Source: Corynebacterium hylobatis (GTDB lineage Bacteria; Actinomycetota; Actinomycetes; Mycobacteriales; Mycobacteriaceae). Taken from it: DNA of 64,000 bases. Shown in pieces: positions 53,700 through 64,000 of the stretch. Position 1 is the stretch's first letter. Every line of letters begins with the position of its first letter. The translations under genes were made by a program, and so were the position numbers. The notes under the pieces are model-generated. The model did not search any database, had not been told where the DNA came from, and worked only from the letters and a program-made list of their open reading frames with translations. The stretch is taken from positions 62,001 to 126,000 of the forward strand of contig NZ_RXHJ01000007.1 of NCBI RefSeq assembly GCF_003955685.1. The letters run 5' to 3'.

Positions 53700-55586
53700 C
53701 TAGATCAGGCGGACGGCATGGTCGGACATACCCGACCAGCGCACCGGTGCCTTCTGCACAACCGAACCGGAGTTGGGGGCCTCGAGCATCATGCCGTCAC
53801 CGAGGTAGATGGCCACGTGGTTGCCGCCGCCGGGACCGTAGAAGATGAGGTCGCCGCGCTGCATCTGCCCCGGATCGACCTTTGTGCCGTGGTTGTACTG
53901 GTAGCCGGTGTAGTGCGGCAGGGCGATGCCGGCGCCGGCGAAGGCGTAGAGCACCAGGCCGGAGCAGTCGAAACCGACCTTGTTGAAGTCACCGAAGGAG
54001 TCGGCGACGCCGCCGTCCCGGATACCCTGCGTGGGGCCGTTGGCGTTGCCGCCACCCCAGGCGTAGGGCATGCCCAGCTGGGACTCGGCACGGGCGATGA
54101 CAGCCTCGATCTGTGCCGCGCGGTCACCGATCGCGGCGACCTCGCCGGAGGCCTGCTCGGTGACCTCCTCGATGGTGTCGATGACGGGGGCGGTGGTGAC
54201 GTCCGTGGACGTCTCTGCGTCGGCGGTGTCACCGGCCAGCCCCTCCGGGTTCTGGACAGCGGCGATGTCCGCCGGGGCAGTCTCCTCATCCGCGACGGCA
54301 GGGTACGGGTTCTCCAGCGTCGTGTGGTCCGGCTGCGATTCTGCGATGACGGCTGCCGCGGCGGCGACGGCGGCAGCCGTTGCCGCATCGCGGAAGGCCT
54401 GTGTCTGCTCCTGCTCACGGGCGCGCTCGGCGGCCTCCTGTTCCGCCTGTTGCTGCGCCTCGGCACGGAGGCGGGCCTCCTCCTCCGCACGCTGGGCGGC
54501 CTCGCGGGCCTCGCGGGCTGCTTCCTCAGCTGCCGCCGCCTCTGCTTCGCGACGCTCGCGCTCCTCCTGAGCGGCCTGCGCCGCTTCCTCGGCCGCGGCC
54601 TCCTGCTCAGCGCGTTCCTGCTCGCGCTGCTGTGCCTCTGCGTCGCGGGCGGCCTGCGCCGCTTCCTCCGCCGCTTCCTCCGCCGCGGCTGCAGCCGCGG
54701 CGGCCTCCTCCGCTTCGAGGCGGGCAGTTTCGGCGGCCGCGGTCTCCTCCTCGGCGATGCGCTGCGCCTCAGCCGCAGCCTCCGCGTCGGCGGCCGCCGT
54801 ATCCTCGGCCTCCTTGCGGGCGGCCTCGGCAGCCCGGTACTCCTCCGCGTCCTGCTGTGCCGCATTACCGGCGGCAATCTCGTTGCGGGCTGCGTTGAGC
54901 TGTTCCTGCGCGGCATCACGCTCGGCAGCCAGGCGGTCGCGCTCCGCGGTGAGGACGGCGATCTGTGCGTTGTTGGTCTCGATGGCTGCACGGGCGTCGG
55001 ACTCCCGGGTCAGCGCCCTGGCCTCCCGCTGTTCCGCCAGGTCGCGCGCCAGGCGCAGCTGGGATTCCCGGTTGGCCTGCTCGGTGCGCAGCTGGTCGAG
55101 CTCCTCGATCGCGGCACGCTGCTTCTCTGCATGGGTGCGCAGGTAGGTGCGACGGTCCAGGGAGTTATCGGAGGCCTCCTCACCGGCCAGCGTGGCCACA
55201 GCGGTCGGGGTGGTCGTCCGGCGGTAGGCCGCGCGGGAGATTTCATCGAGTTGGGCCTGGGCCTCCTCGATCTTCGCCTGGGTCTCATCCAGTTCCGCAC
55301 GGGCGGTGATGACGGCCTGACGGGCCTGCTCGGCGGTGGCCTGCGCGTCATGCAGATCCACGAGAGCCTTGTTGACCCCCTCGTGCAGTCCGCCGATTTC
55401 GAGGGTCAGCCGGTCCATCTCGGACTCGGTCCGGGTGATGTCACCGACAAGTCCGGTGGCGGTGACCGCCGGGGTCTCGGGGGTCGCTGTGGCCACGACC
55501 GGCTGGAAGGCGGTGAGCGTCCCCAGGCAGAGCGCAGTGGCGAGAACCGTGCGCAGACGCGCGCGGTTGAGTGTGGTCTGGGCCAC
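53700..55586 (-). CDS. NlpC/P60 family peptidoglycan endopeptidase (RipA-like) with long coiled coil
   Basis: 628 aa. Signal peptide ([20 protein letters not shown], about residues 12-31), an N-terminal coiled coil (about 50-230), and a very long Ala/Glu/Gln-rich helix (about 235-405, with motifs such as [20 protein letters not shown]). A linker follows, then the NlpC/P60 domain (about 505-628) with catalytic Cys in [13 protein letters not shown] and His in [11 protein letters not shown]. It probably cleaves peptide cross-links in septal peptidoglycan. The coiled coil is much longer than in RipA. It shares the Rv1476-acn neighbourhood of mycobacterial RipA. Confidence 0.92.
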   Translation of the reverse strand: MAQTTLNRARLRTVLATALCLGTLTAFQPVVATATPETPAVTATGLVGDITRTESEMDRLTLEIGGLHEGVNKALVDLHDAQATAEQARQAVITARAELDETQAKIEEAQAQLDEISRAAYRRTTTPTAVATLAGEEASDNSLDRRTYLRTHAEKQRAAIEELDQLRTEQANRESQLRLARDLAEQREARALTRESDARAAIETNNAQIAVLTAERDRLAAERDAAQEQLNAARNEIAAGNAAQQDAEEYRAAEAARKEAEDTAAADAEAAAEAQRIAEEETAAAETARLEAEEAAAAAAAAEEAAEEAAQAARDAEAQQREQERAEQEAAAEEAAQAAQEERERREAEAAAAEEAAREAREAAQRAEEEARLRAEAQQQAEQEAAERAREQEQTQAFRDAATAAAVAAAAAVIAESQPDHTTLENPYPAVADEETAPADIAAVQNPEGLAGDTADAETSTDVTTAPVIDTIEEVTEQASGEVAAIGDRAAQIEAVIARAESQLGMPYAWGGGNANGPTQGIRDGGVADSFGDFNKVGFDCSGLVLYAFAGAGIALPHYTGYQYNHGTKVDPGQMQRGDLIFYGPGGGNHVAIYLGDGMMLEAPNSGSVVQKAPVRWSGMSDHAVRLI

Positions 55587-56038
55587 GTGTCCTCCTCGAG
55601 AACCCCCATATCAAGCTTATATCCTTGACAGGGTGAGTGTCGGGTTGATTGTTCACCGGTACAGGCGCACGGGTACCCAGACCCCGGAACGGCTCCAGGT
55701 GCCCCTTCGCGCTCGGCGTGCTTCCCCACATGCCCGTGCGATGGCAATGAGGCCGGAACTGCAATCTTCACGCGGTCCGGCCGTGACACCTGATTCTGTT
55801 GGGGTTTCCATCGACCCGTGAGCCGATAAAAGCACCATAGGACACCCCAGCCGCCCGTGACTCAATCTTTATCAATATTCACAGAAGTAAAGGTTGGCCA
55901 CATGACGAGTGGCATGTGACTGACCTGCATGATCACGCTTAAGTAACGTGCATGTGATTTTGACCACATATCGCTAGTCGCAAGGTCCCGCCGGACGATA
56001 GGGGCATAACAATGTAGAAAAGAATTGATTACACCCTG
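55587..56038. promoter_or_regulatory. Intergenic region upstream of the NlpC/P60 gene
   Basis: This 452-bp stretch carries no gene. TATAAG on the minus strand (55621-55616) is a likely -10, 30 bp ahead of the start. A TGTGATTTTGACCACA element (55953-55968) resembles the GlxR/CRP consensus TGTGA-N6-TCACA with one changed base. The rest is noticeably AT-richer (CTTTATCAATATTCACAG near 55866), and I see no conserved motif or RNA gene in it. Confidence 0.4.
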
Positions 56039-56554
56039 TCAAGACTGGAGGCTTGATTTTTGGGAATCCCGACGTTGACGACGGGCGCCCACCACAGTGA
56101 AGGCTGACGTCCCCGCAACCCCGAGCAGGATAAGCGCGATCACGGAGGGCCAGCTGGCCGCAGCCGCATTGACGTCATCAACGAAGCGGTGGGCGGCGCC
56201 CACGACATCCGGGTTCCCCAGGAAGGGGTACTGCGCCACCTCCAGCCCGGCCCGGGAGTGCACGTCACTGACCACCGCCCCGGAGTGCGGCGCCCGCACG
56301 ATGACCGTGTCCAGATCGGTGGACATCAGCAGTTCCTGGGCCACATCGCGCATGTCAGCCGTCTGCGGGGGCGTGTGCTCGAGGATGACCAGTCCCAGGG
56401 TTCCGAAGTCCGTGTCCCGGGCGTGGGCCACGGCATCGAGGAGGCCGGGTTCCAGGTCGGCGGCCTTTCCTTCTGGGACGAAGGCCCCGAAGGCGACGGC
56501 ATCCTCGCCGAGCTGGCGGTTGAGATCGTCCAGGTCTACGTCGGCGGGGATCAT
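56039..56554 (-). CDS. Rv1476-like membrane protein
   Basis: 171 aa. A globular N-terminal domain (about residues 1-135) with [20 protein letters not shown] and [20 protein letters not shown], then a single C-terminal membrane helix ([20 protein letters not shown]) and a short basic tail. The domain resembles the TPM-like group of small envelope proteins. The order acn - this gene - NlpC/P60 is the same as in mycobacteria (Rv1475c-Rv1476-Rv1477), which supports a link to the cell wall. Function unknown. Confidence 0.78.
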   Translation of the reverse strand: MIPADVDLDDLNRQLGEDAVAFGAFVPEGKAADLEPGLLDAVAHARDTDFGTLGLVILEHTPPQTADMRDVAQELLMSTDLDTVIVRAPHSGAVVSDVHSRAGLEVAQYPFLGNPDVVGAAHRFVDDVNAAAASWPSVIALILLGVAGTSAFTVVGARRQRRDSQKSSLQS

Positions 56555-56688
56555 CTTCTGTGGCCACTTCCCATCGGGATTCTGCAGTAGGGACGGCGTC
56601 CACTGCGGTCTGTCACTGTCGGTTATATCCCCCGCGGGTGTGGCGGGGGTGGCGACGCGCCGCCCTTCTGTCAGGTCAAACTAAAAAA

Positions 56689-56711
56689 CAAGACGCTTGT
56701 ACTGTTAGGAT
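56689..56711 (+). promoter_or_regulatory. AcnR-type operator and -10 of acn
   Basis: CAAGACGCTTGTACTG (56689-56704) matches the published C. glutamicum AcnR site (CAGNAC-N3-CGTACTG, recalled from memory) at all but two defined positions. ACAAG-ACG-CTTGT is a perfect subrepeat. TAGGAT (56706-56711) is a probable -10. The site overlaps the -35/spacer region, so AcnR binding would block transcription. It leaves a leader of about 130 nt before acn. Confidence 0.65.
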
Positions 56712-56847
56712 GGTGAGCGGTCGTTGGTACGGAACCTTAGTCTGGTTACGGACCATCGCGTTCTACCGGTGTGTGACTGCCTTGACCGGGGCAGATCGCC
56801 CGCGGGTATCGAACATTTCAGTTCAACAAGAGGAAATGGAGCTCCCT

Positions 56848-59628
<2,781 letters not shown>

Positions 59629-59659
59629 GCGCATCTCTGCCGCAGTATGAACTGCCCTT

Positions 59660-59727
59660 GAGAGGGGGCTGCATCCCCGGTCAGGCGTCATGCCAGCCGG
59701 GGAGGGCAGCCCCCTCTCCCCTTTTTT
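59660..59727 (+). terminator. Strong hairpin and T-tract between acn and acnR
   Basis: GAGAGGGGGCTGC (59660-59672) pairs perfectly with GCAGCCCCCTCTC (59706-59718), 13 bp, followed by CCC and TTTTTT (59722-59727). It ends 23 bp before the acnR start. It probably reduces read-through from acn into acnR. Confidence 0.85.
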
Positions 59728-59750
59728 CTTCGCAGTAAGGAGGTCCCCTC

Positions 59751-60317
59751 ATGCCCGTGGTCAGCAACACCGAACTCTCCCGCCGTCGTCTGGAGATCCT
59801 CGAAGGCGCCCGGCGGTGTTTCGCCGAGCACGGATATCACGGCGCCACAGTCCGGCGCCTGGAGGAGGCCACCGGCAAGTCCCGGGGGGCCATCTTCCAC
59901 CATTTCGGCGACAAGGAGAACCTGTTCCTCGCGCTCGCCCGTGAGGACGCCGCCCGTCAGGCCGAGTTGGCCGCTGAGGAGGGCCTGGTCGAGGTGATGC
60001 GGGATATCCTCCATCACCCGGAGCGCCACGAGTGGCTGGGCACGCGCCTGGAGATCTCCAAGATGCTGCGTACCGACGCCGAATTCCGCGCGCAGTGGCA
60101 GAAGCACCAGGAGGTCCTCGACCGGGCGGTACGGGATCGTCTCGCCCGCCTGGTCGTGGACGGCCGCATGCGTACCGACGTCACCCCGGAGGTCCTGCAC
60201 ACCTACCTGGAGACCTTCCTCGACGGTCTGATCACCCGCCTGGCCTCCGGTGGATCCACCGAGGGGCTCGAGCAGGTGCTCGATCTCGTGGAGGGGACCG
60301 TGCGGCACCGCCCGTAG
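59751..60317 (+). CDS. acnR: TetR-type repressor AcnR
   Basis: 188 aa, behind GTAAGGAGG. N-terminal TetR HTH (RRCFAEHGYHGATVRRLEEA, GKSRGAIFHHFGDKENLFLA) and an all-helical ligand/dimer domain. AcnR represses acn in C. glutamicum and has been reported to bind citrate with a metal. Position after acn, with a matching operator upstream of acn, supports the assignment. Confidence 0.93.
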   Translation: MPVVSNTELSRRRLEILEGARRCFAEHGYHGATVRRLEEATGKSRGAIFHHFGDKENLFLALAREDAARQAELAAEEGLVEVMRDILHHPERHEWLGTRLEISKMLRTDAEFRAQWQKHQEVLDRAVRDRLARLVVDGRMRTDVTPEVLHTYLETFLDGLITRLASGGSTEGLEQVLDLVEGTVRHRP

Positions 60318-60350
60318 AGCCGGACGGGTCGACGTATAGAATCTCTCCCT

Positions 60351-61091
60351 ATGCCGAACTTCCTCCTCGTCTCCCTGCGTTCCGGTGAACTGGCTGAGCA
60401 GATCGCCGCCGCGGAGCTGCGTGATTTCCTGCGGGCGACCCGGCTCGACCCGGCGGATCTGACCCATGTCAATATCGCCGAGGTCAGCCAGACCGCGGGT
60501 GAGCTCGACGGTTATGACGGGGTGCTGGTCGGTGGCAGCTCCCTGAACATCACCAACCCCCACTGGGACGAGTGGCAGCTGCACGTGCACGAGGAGATGG
60601 CACGTATCAGCGGTTCGGGGGTGCCGGCCTTCCTGGTCTGCTACGGGGCCAGCTGGCTCAGCCACATGCACGGCGGGCAGGTCGGCCCCGCCCATGCTGA
60701 GGGTTCCGGGCCCACTGTCATTGAGCTGACGGAGGAGGGCAGGCGCGACCCGCTGTGCGCGGGTCTGCCCGAGACCTTCACCTCCCTCACCGGGCACACC
60801 GAGAGCGTGGAGCTGCTCGGTGCGGACCTCACCGTGCTGGCCACCGGCCCCTCCTGCCCGGTGCAGTTCCTCCGGGCGGGTGAGCATGTCTGGGCCACCC
60901 AGTTCCACGCGGACATGGATGCACAGGCAATGAAGGACCGGATGGACTTCTATTACGACTACGGGTACTTCTCCCCCGACGACTACCACACGATCGTGGC
61001 CTCGCTCCCCTCGATCAACACGACGTGGAGCAACCGTCTGCTCGCCAACTTCGTCGATTACTGCACCAGCCGGGCAGGCGCCAGGGCCTGA
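60351..61091 (+). CDS. Class I glutamine amidotransferase-like protein
   Basis: 246 aa. Nucleophile elbow AFLVCYGASWLSHMHGG with the catalytic Cys near residue 100, and the catalytic His in VWATQFHADMDAQAM (about 188). The Cys is followed by Y-G-A-S instead of the common L-G-x-Q. GMP-synthase-like GATase1 proteins of this type are often annotated as catabolic or peptidase-like. The acceptor and partner are unknown. It follows acnR by 33 bp, the order seen in other corynebacteria. Confidence 0.88.
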   Translation: MPNFLLVSLRSGELAEQIAAAELRDFLRATRLDPADLTHVNIAEVSQTAGELDGYDGVLVGGSSLNITNPHWDEWQLHVHEEMARISGSGVPAFLVCYGASWLSHMHGGQVGPAHAEGSGPTVIELTEEGRRDPLCAGLPETFTSLTGHTESVELLGADLTVLATGPSCPVQFLRAGEHVWATQFHADMDAQAMKDRMDFYYDYGYFSPDDYHTIVASLPSINTTWSNRLLANFVDYCTSRAGARA

Positions 61092-61113
61092 CCGGTCCCA
61101 CTCCGGGGAGGCC

Positions 61114-61707
61114 TCAGTCGGTGGCAGGGTCAGATTCCCTGGGACGGTATATCCCGATCTCCTTGCCATCATCTCGGATGAGAGATTCCGGTGGCTGCCG
61201 GAGTGCCACCGCAGCCTCCACGTAGTCTCCCGAAGAACCTGCGAAGTTGAGGACCACCAGGATGTAGAGGGTGAGCCGCAGTTCAGCCGGTACCAGTAGA
61301 AGCGCGGTCAGCAGAATCGCTCCCCACAGCAGGCTGGGAGCGAGCGCGACGAAAGTCGTGGTGCCGGGGTTGAGGTAGGCGGGGCTACCGGTGGTCACGA
61401 AGGGGAACTTCACGGCATAGGTGGGCTTGACCCCGGTCCGCCAGCGCAATACGAGGCCGTGGGTGAGCTCGTGCGCAGCCAGGTAACACAGTCCTGCCAG
61501 GATGGTCAGCACCGTGGTGGCCAGGGGGCCCCAGGTGGCGGCCGCCGGCAGCTCAAGCCTGATACCCAGGGCGATGGCGAGGACCGCCACAGCCCCAGCA
61601 GTCCCCTGCACCCACAGGTTGAACCCGCGGTTCCTCTTCAGGTCGATGGTGGTGCGCCGGTGATAATCCACCGGTAGTCGGCACGTATTCCTGGCTCTGA
61701 GCTCCAT
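61114..61707 (-). CDS. DUF3267 family putative zinc metallopeptidase
   Basis: 197-aa membrane protein. The HExxH zinc motif is in LCYLAAHELTHGLVLRW (about residue 94), at the end of a membrane helix. Other hydrophobic stretches are GTAGAVAVLAIALGIRLELP, FVALAPSLLWGAILLTALLL and LTLYILVVLNFAGSSGDYVE, which includes the family's late G-S-x-x-D. This architecture resembles site-2-protease-like DUF3267 proteins. Its substrate is unknown. Convergent with the amidotransferase gene. Confidence 0.83.
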   Translation of the reverse strand: MELRARNTCRLPVDYHRRTTIDLKRNRGFNLWVQGTAGAVAVLAIALGIRLELPAAATWGPLATTVLTILAGLCYLAAHELTHGLVLRWRTGVKPTYAVKFPFVTTGSPAYLNPGTTTFVALAPSLLWGAILLTALLLVPAELRLTLYILVVLNFAGSSGDYVEAAVALRQPPESLIRDDGKEIGIYRPRESDPATD

Positions 61708-61823
61708 GGTTTCCTCAATTCCGGAGATTGTGGACGGGTACGCGGGGGCCTCTTCAGCATGGCAGAAAGTCCGGGGTTGACGGCCGGTTCCGGTGGTGGA
61801 CAGATCGGACTCCCATCAAGTTA

Positions 61824-61850
61824 ATGACGTGTCATCATTTATGGTACTAT
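61824..61850 (+). promoter_or_regulatory. Operator-like palindrome and -10 upstream of the VOC gene
   Basis: ATGAC-GT-GTCAT (61824-61835) is followed by a probable -10 TACTAT (61845-61850), 42-68 bp ahead of the start codon. The AT-rich patch contrasts with the surroundings. The palindrome would overlap the -35, which suggests repression by a small dimeric regulator; none is encoded next to it. Confidence 0.4.
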
Positions 61851-61891
61851 GAAGCCCATATCCAACCAACGAGTCATCAGGAGCACGAATA

Positions 61892-62803
61892 ATGATCACT
61901 GACACCCAGATCCTGTCCCCCGCCACCGGCATGGACGCCGTCACCCTCCGGGTCGGCGACCTGGAGAACATGACCTCCTACTACTCCAACACCCTCTCCC
62001 TGGAGCCGCTGGAGGAGAAGAGCCACCGCGGCCAGGTCTACCGGGTGCTGGGCCGGGGCACGGTCCCCTTCATCCGGTTGATATCCACGCCGGGGCTGCC
62101 GGCGGTGGACCGAAGCCAGGCCGGCCTGTACCACACCGCCTGGCTCTTCCCTGACCGGGAGGCGCTGGCCGCCACCGTCTACCACAGCGCCCGGGACCCG
62201 CGCAGCCGCTTCGTCGGTTCCAGTGACCACCTGGTCAGTGAGGCCTTCTACTTCACCGACCCGGAGGGCAACGGCATCGAGCTCTACATCGACCGCCCCC
62301 GGGAGGAGTGGGTGCACCAGGGCGGCGAGATCGCCATGGACACTCTCCCCCTCGACCCGCAGAAATTCCTCACGGAACATCTCCAGGAGGACCGGATCGC
62401 CATGACCGGCACGCTGGCAGGCAAGGTCGGCCACGTCCATCTGCAGGTCGGTGACATCGCACGGGCACGGGAGTTCTACGTCGACGCCCTCGGCTTCGAG
62501 CCGACCCAGACCGGCTACCGTGGGGCCCTGTTCGCCTCGGCCGGCGGATACCACCACCACGTGGCCATGAACTCCTGGCACAGCCGCGGCGCTGGCCCGC
62601 GGGCGGCGAGCCTGGGGCTGGGCAGCCTGGCCATCACGGTGCCCGACAGGGAGCAGCTGGACCAGGTGGCACAGCGGCTCAGGGACCGCGGTCTCTGGTT
62701 GGCCGATGACGGCCACACCCTGAGCACCCGGGACCCCTGGGACACCCTGGTCACGCTCTCGCTGCCCGGCACCAGCACCGAACAGCTACTCCGGGAAATC
62801 TAG
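61892..62803 (+). CDS. Two-domain VOC (glyoxalase/ring-cleaving dioxygenase-like) protein
   Basis: 303 aa. Two vicinal-oxygen-chelate repeats: the first begins GMDAVTLRVGDLENMTSYYS and includes GLYHTAWLFPDREAL and DPEGNGIELYIDRP. The second begins VGHVHLQVGDIARAREFYVD and includes GGYHHHVAMNSWHSRG. Possible metal ligands are the two His in the second repeat's GHVHL/YHHHV and the Glu in GIELY. This resembles the CatE-type hydroquinone/catechol dioxygenase group. Metal and substrate are not certain. Converges with the NmrA-like gene, overlapping by 4 bp. Confidence 0.85.
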   Translation: MITDTQILSPATGMDAVTLRVGDLENMTSYYSNTLSLEPLEEKSHRGQVYRVLGRGTVPFIRLISTPGLPAVDRSQAGLYHTAWLFPDREALAATVYHSARDPRSRFVGSSDHLVSEAFYFTDPEGNGIELYIDRPREEWVHQGGEIAMDTLPLDPQKFLTEHLQEDRIAMTGTLAGKVGHVHLQVGDIARAREFYVDALGFEPTQTGYRGALFASAGGYHHHVAMNSWHSRGAGPRAASLGLGSLAITVPDREQLDQVAQRLRDRGLWLADDGHTLSTRDPWDTLVTLSLPGTSTEQLLREI

Positions 62804-63510
62804 ATCTGCCGGATCGCGGCTTCCCCGGCCTCGGCGCCGCCCTCCGCATCAACGAAGGGCAGGATCTGCCGGTCGGGGAGATTCTCGCGGGTGGACATCT
62901 CCACCAGCACCTTCGCCACCAGCTCGCGTGAAGTGGTCACGGAGTCATCCGTGGGCCGGACATTATCGACGACCGCCAGTCCCCCGGCCGGCTCCATCGT
63001 CAGCGCACCCGGCGCGAGGATGAGGTACTCCAGTTCCGTGGAGAGCAGGCGGCGGTCCACGGACTCCTTGGAATCCGCATAGGGGAAGAAGGGGTCCTCC
63101 GGATCCACGCCGTGGTCGACGGATCCCAGGTAGGAGACCATGAGAAGGCGGGGGGTGTCGCCTCCCTCCTTCCGCAGCTGCTCGAGGGCGTCGATGCAGG
63201 CGAGGGCGCCGTCGCGGTCGATGGCGTAGGTGGCCTTCGCGCCGTTCTTACCGGCGTTGCCGGCGGTCCAGATGACGGTGTCGTGGTCCCGGAGCAGGGC
63301 GGCCCAGTCATCGACGCTGAGGCCGGTGAGGTCGCGGATCAACGGGGTGGAGCCCAGCGCCTCGATGTCCGGGGTCTGCTCCGGGTTGCGGATCAGCGAT
63401 GTCACGTCCAGGCCGGCTGTGATCAGGCGTGGGGTGACCAGCTGCGCGACCTTGCCGTGTCCGCCGATGATGAGAATATTTCCGGTGTTCCTGCTCTGTG
63501 CATCATTCAT
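62800..63510 (-). CDS. NAD(P)-binding atypical SDR (NmrA/YwnB-like)
   Basis: 236 aa. Rossmann glycine motif ILIIGGHGKVAQLVTPRLI (about residue 12), then DTVIWTAGNAGK and ELEYLILAPGALTMEP typical of atypical SDRs that often lack catalytic residues or act on NAD(P)-linked flavin/quinone ligands. No YxxxK is obvious near the usual place. The VOC gene overlaps its 3' end, and together they might handle quinone/catechol stress. This is inference. Confidence 0.85.
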   Translation of the reverse strand: MNDAQSRNTGNILIIGGHGKVAQLVTPRLITAGLDVTSLIRNPEQTPDIEALGSTPLIRDLTGLSVDDWAALLRDHDTVIWTAGNAGKNGAKATYAIDRDGALACIDALEQLRKEGGDTPRLLMVSYLGSVDHGVDPEDPFFPYADSKESVDRRLLSTELEYLILAPGALTMEPAGGLAVVDNVRPTDDSVTTSRELVAKVLVEMSTRENLPDRQILPFVDAEGGAEAGEAAIRQI

Positions 63511-63519
63511 GTCCCCACC

Positions 63520-64000
63520 CTACGGAAAGTTTCCGGGACGCATGCCCGAAACATAGGCGCGGTTGGCCCAGCGTTGGACTGCCCGGGCTGCCGGGGCGCC
63601 GATTTTGGCCAGCCACCAGGCGTGGCGGGAGAAGGCGATCACCCGGCCGGTGACGGTGCCGTCGGGGGCGAGGTCGATGATGAAGGCCTCCTCCCCCAGT
63701 TCCACGTGGGCGGGCAGGGTGCCGTAGACGAGGACCGTGCGGGTGGGGGTCTGCTCCTCCAGAAGGATGTAGCACGATGACATCCGCGGGCCCATGTACA
63801 GGCGGACGAGCGGCCCGAAGCGTTCCGCGTGCACGCGGGCCCGCCGGTGTGCCTGCCAGGTCAGCAGCCGGTGGCTGGCCTCGCGGAAGCAGTCCTCACC
63901 GTGACCGAGTACCTCTTCGTGATCGGTGATCGTCCATCTGTTCAGGCCCAGCTCACCGGGGGTGCGGCCGGCGGCCAGCTTCAGGGTGGCCAGCCGCAGG
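63520..64000 (-). CDS. DUF1990 family protein (5' end cut by window edge)
   Basis: About 160 aa visible, ending at a stop at 63520. The frame is open to the window end and the start lies beyond it. Family-typical segments are WTITDHEEVLGHGEDCFREA, SHRLLTWQAHRRARV, VYGTLPAHVELGEEAFIIDL and VIAFSRHAWWLAKIGAPAAR. Function of the family is unknown. It lies 9 bp downstream of the NmrA-like start region but on the same strand, so it is upstream of it in transcription. Confidence 0.82.
   Translation of the reverse strand, partial: LRLATLKLAAGRTPGELGLNRWTITDHEEVLGHGEDCFREASHRLLTWQAHRRARVHAERFGPLVRLYMGPRMSSCYILLEEQTPTRTVLVYGTLPAHVELGEEAFIIDLAPDGTVTGRVIAFSRHAWWLAKIGAPAARAVQRWANRAYVSGMRPGNFP

Noticed and set aside
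53718-55628. A 636-codon open frame opposite the NlpC/P60 gene
   Set aside because: Antisense of an Ala/Glu repeat region, which reads as Leu/Gly/Arg repeats. No domain or signal supports it.

Overview
The window is a high-GC stretch of an actinobacterial chromosome, almost certainly a Corynebacterium. Three things point there: the conserved order acnR-acn-membrane protein-NlpC/P60-ferrochelatase; a pupylation locus (pafA, pup, dop, arc) with no 20S proteasome genes; and separate ppm1 and lnt genes next to rbpA, with mshC (mycothiol synthesis), uppP, pyrD and hisG/hisE nearby. I cannot name the species from sequence alone.

Layout. 1-6.7 kb is a catabolic island. A leftward operon encodes two ketosteroid-dehydrogenase-like flavoproteins (one cut by the window edge), a Dabb-barrel protein and an MHS-type transporter. 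It is divergent from a short-chain dehydrogenase and next to an IclR regulator, with a perfect inverted repeat in the shared promoter. 6.7-10 kb holds a flotillin, a decayed SnoaL-like gene, and a YceI protein coupled to a 57-aa membrane protein. 10-14.4 kb carries rbpA behind a possible SigH-type promoter and the coupled fxsA-lnt-ppm1 operon. 14.4-16.8 kb carries a mini siroheme/[4Fe-4S] protein and a two-gene module (lipoprotein plus small soluble protein) flanked by about 120 bp of inverted repeat. 16.8-20.6 kb has an SDR-dioxygenase-M24 peptidase operon, a trypsin-fold protein without a visible signal peptide and a stand-alone DnaB N-domain protein.

20.6-33.4 kb is one long leftward series: trmI, arc, dop, pup, pafA, pafB, pafC, tatA, tatC, a slipin-like gene and helY. 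A tRNA-like 3' fragment sits between tatC and the slipin-like gene. 33.4-43.4 kb holds housekeeping genes: an M18 aminopeptidase, a RecB-like nuclease, fhs, aspA, hisG, hisE, a HAD phosphatase, mshC and uppP. 43.4-47.6 kb has an aldo/keto reductase, a secreted beta-propeller-like lipoprotein, pyrD and a PEBP protein. A tRNA-Leu(GAG) follows at 47.8 kb. 48-53.7 kb contains a TVP38 membrane protein, an HTH protein, a stomatin/NfeD pair, a DUF3097 protein and ferrochelatase. 53.7-61.1 kb is the NlpC/P60-acn-acnR block, with a recognisable AcnR-type operator. The right end has a DUF3267 zincin, a VOC protein, an NmrA-like protein and a DUF1990 protein cut by the window edge.

Themes: three separate SPFH-domain proteins lie within 44 kb. 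Cell-envelope genes recur (lnt, ppm1, tatAC, uppP, NlpC/P60). Protein tagging is present without a proteasome in view. The least explained parts are the inverted-repeat-flanked module at 15.2-16.7 kb, the catabolic island at the left end, and the insertion between helY and tatC.
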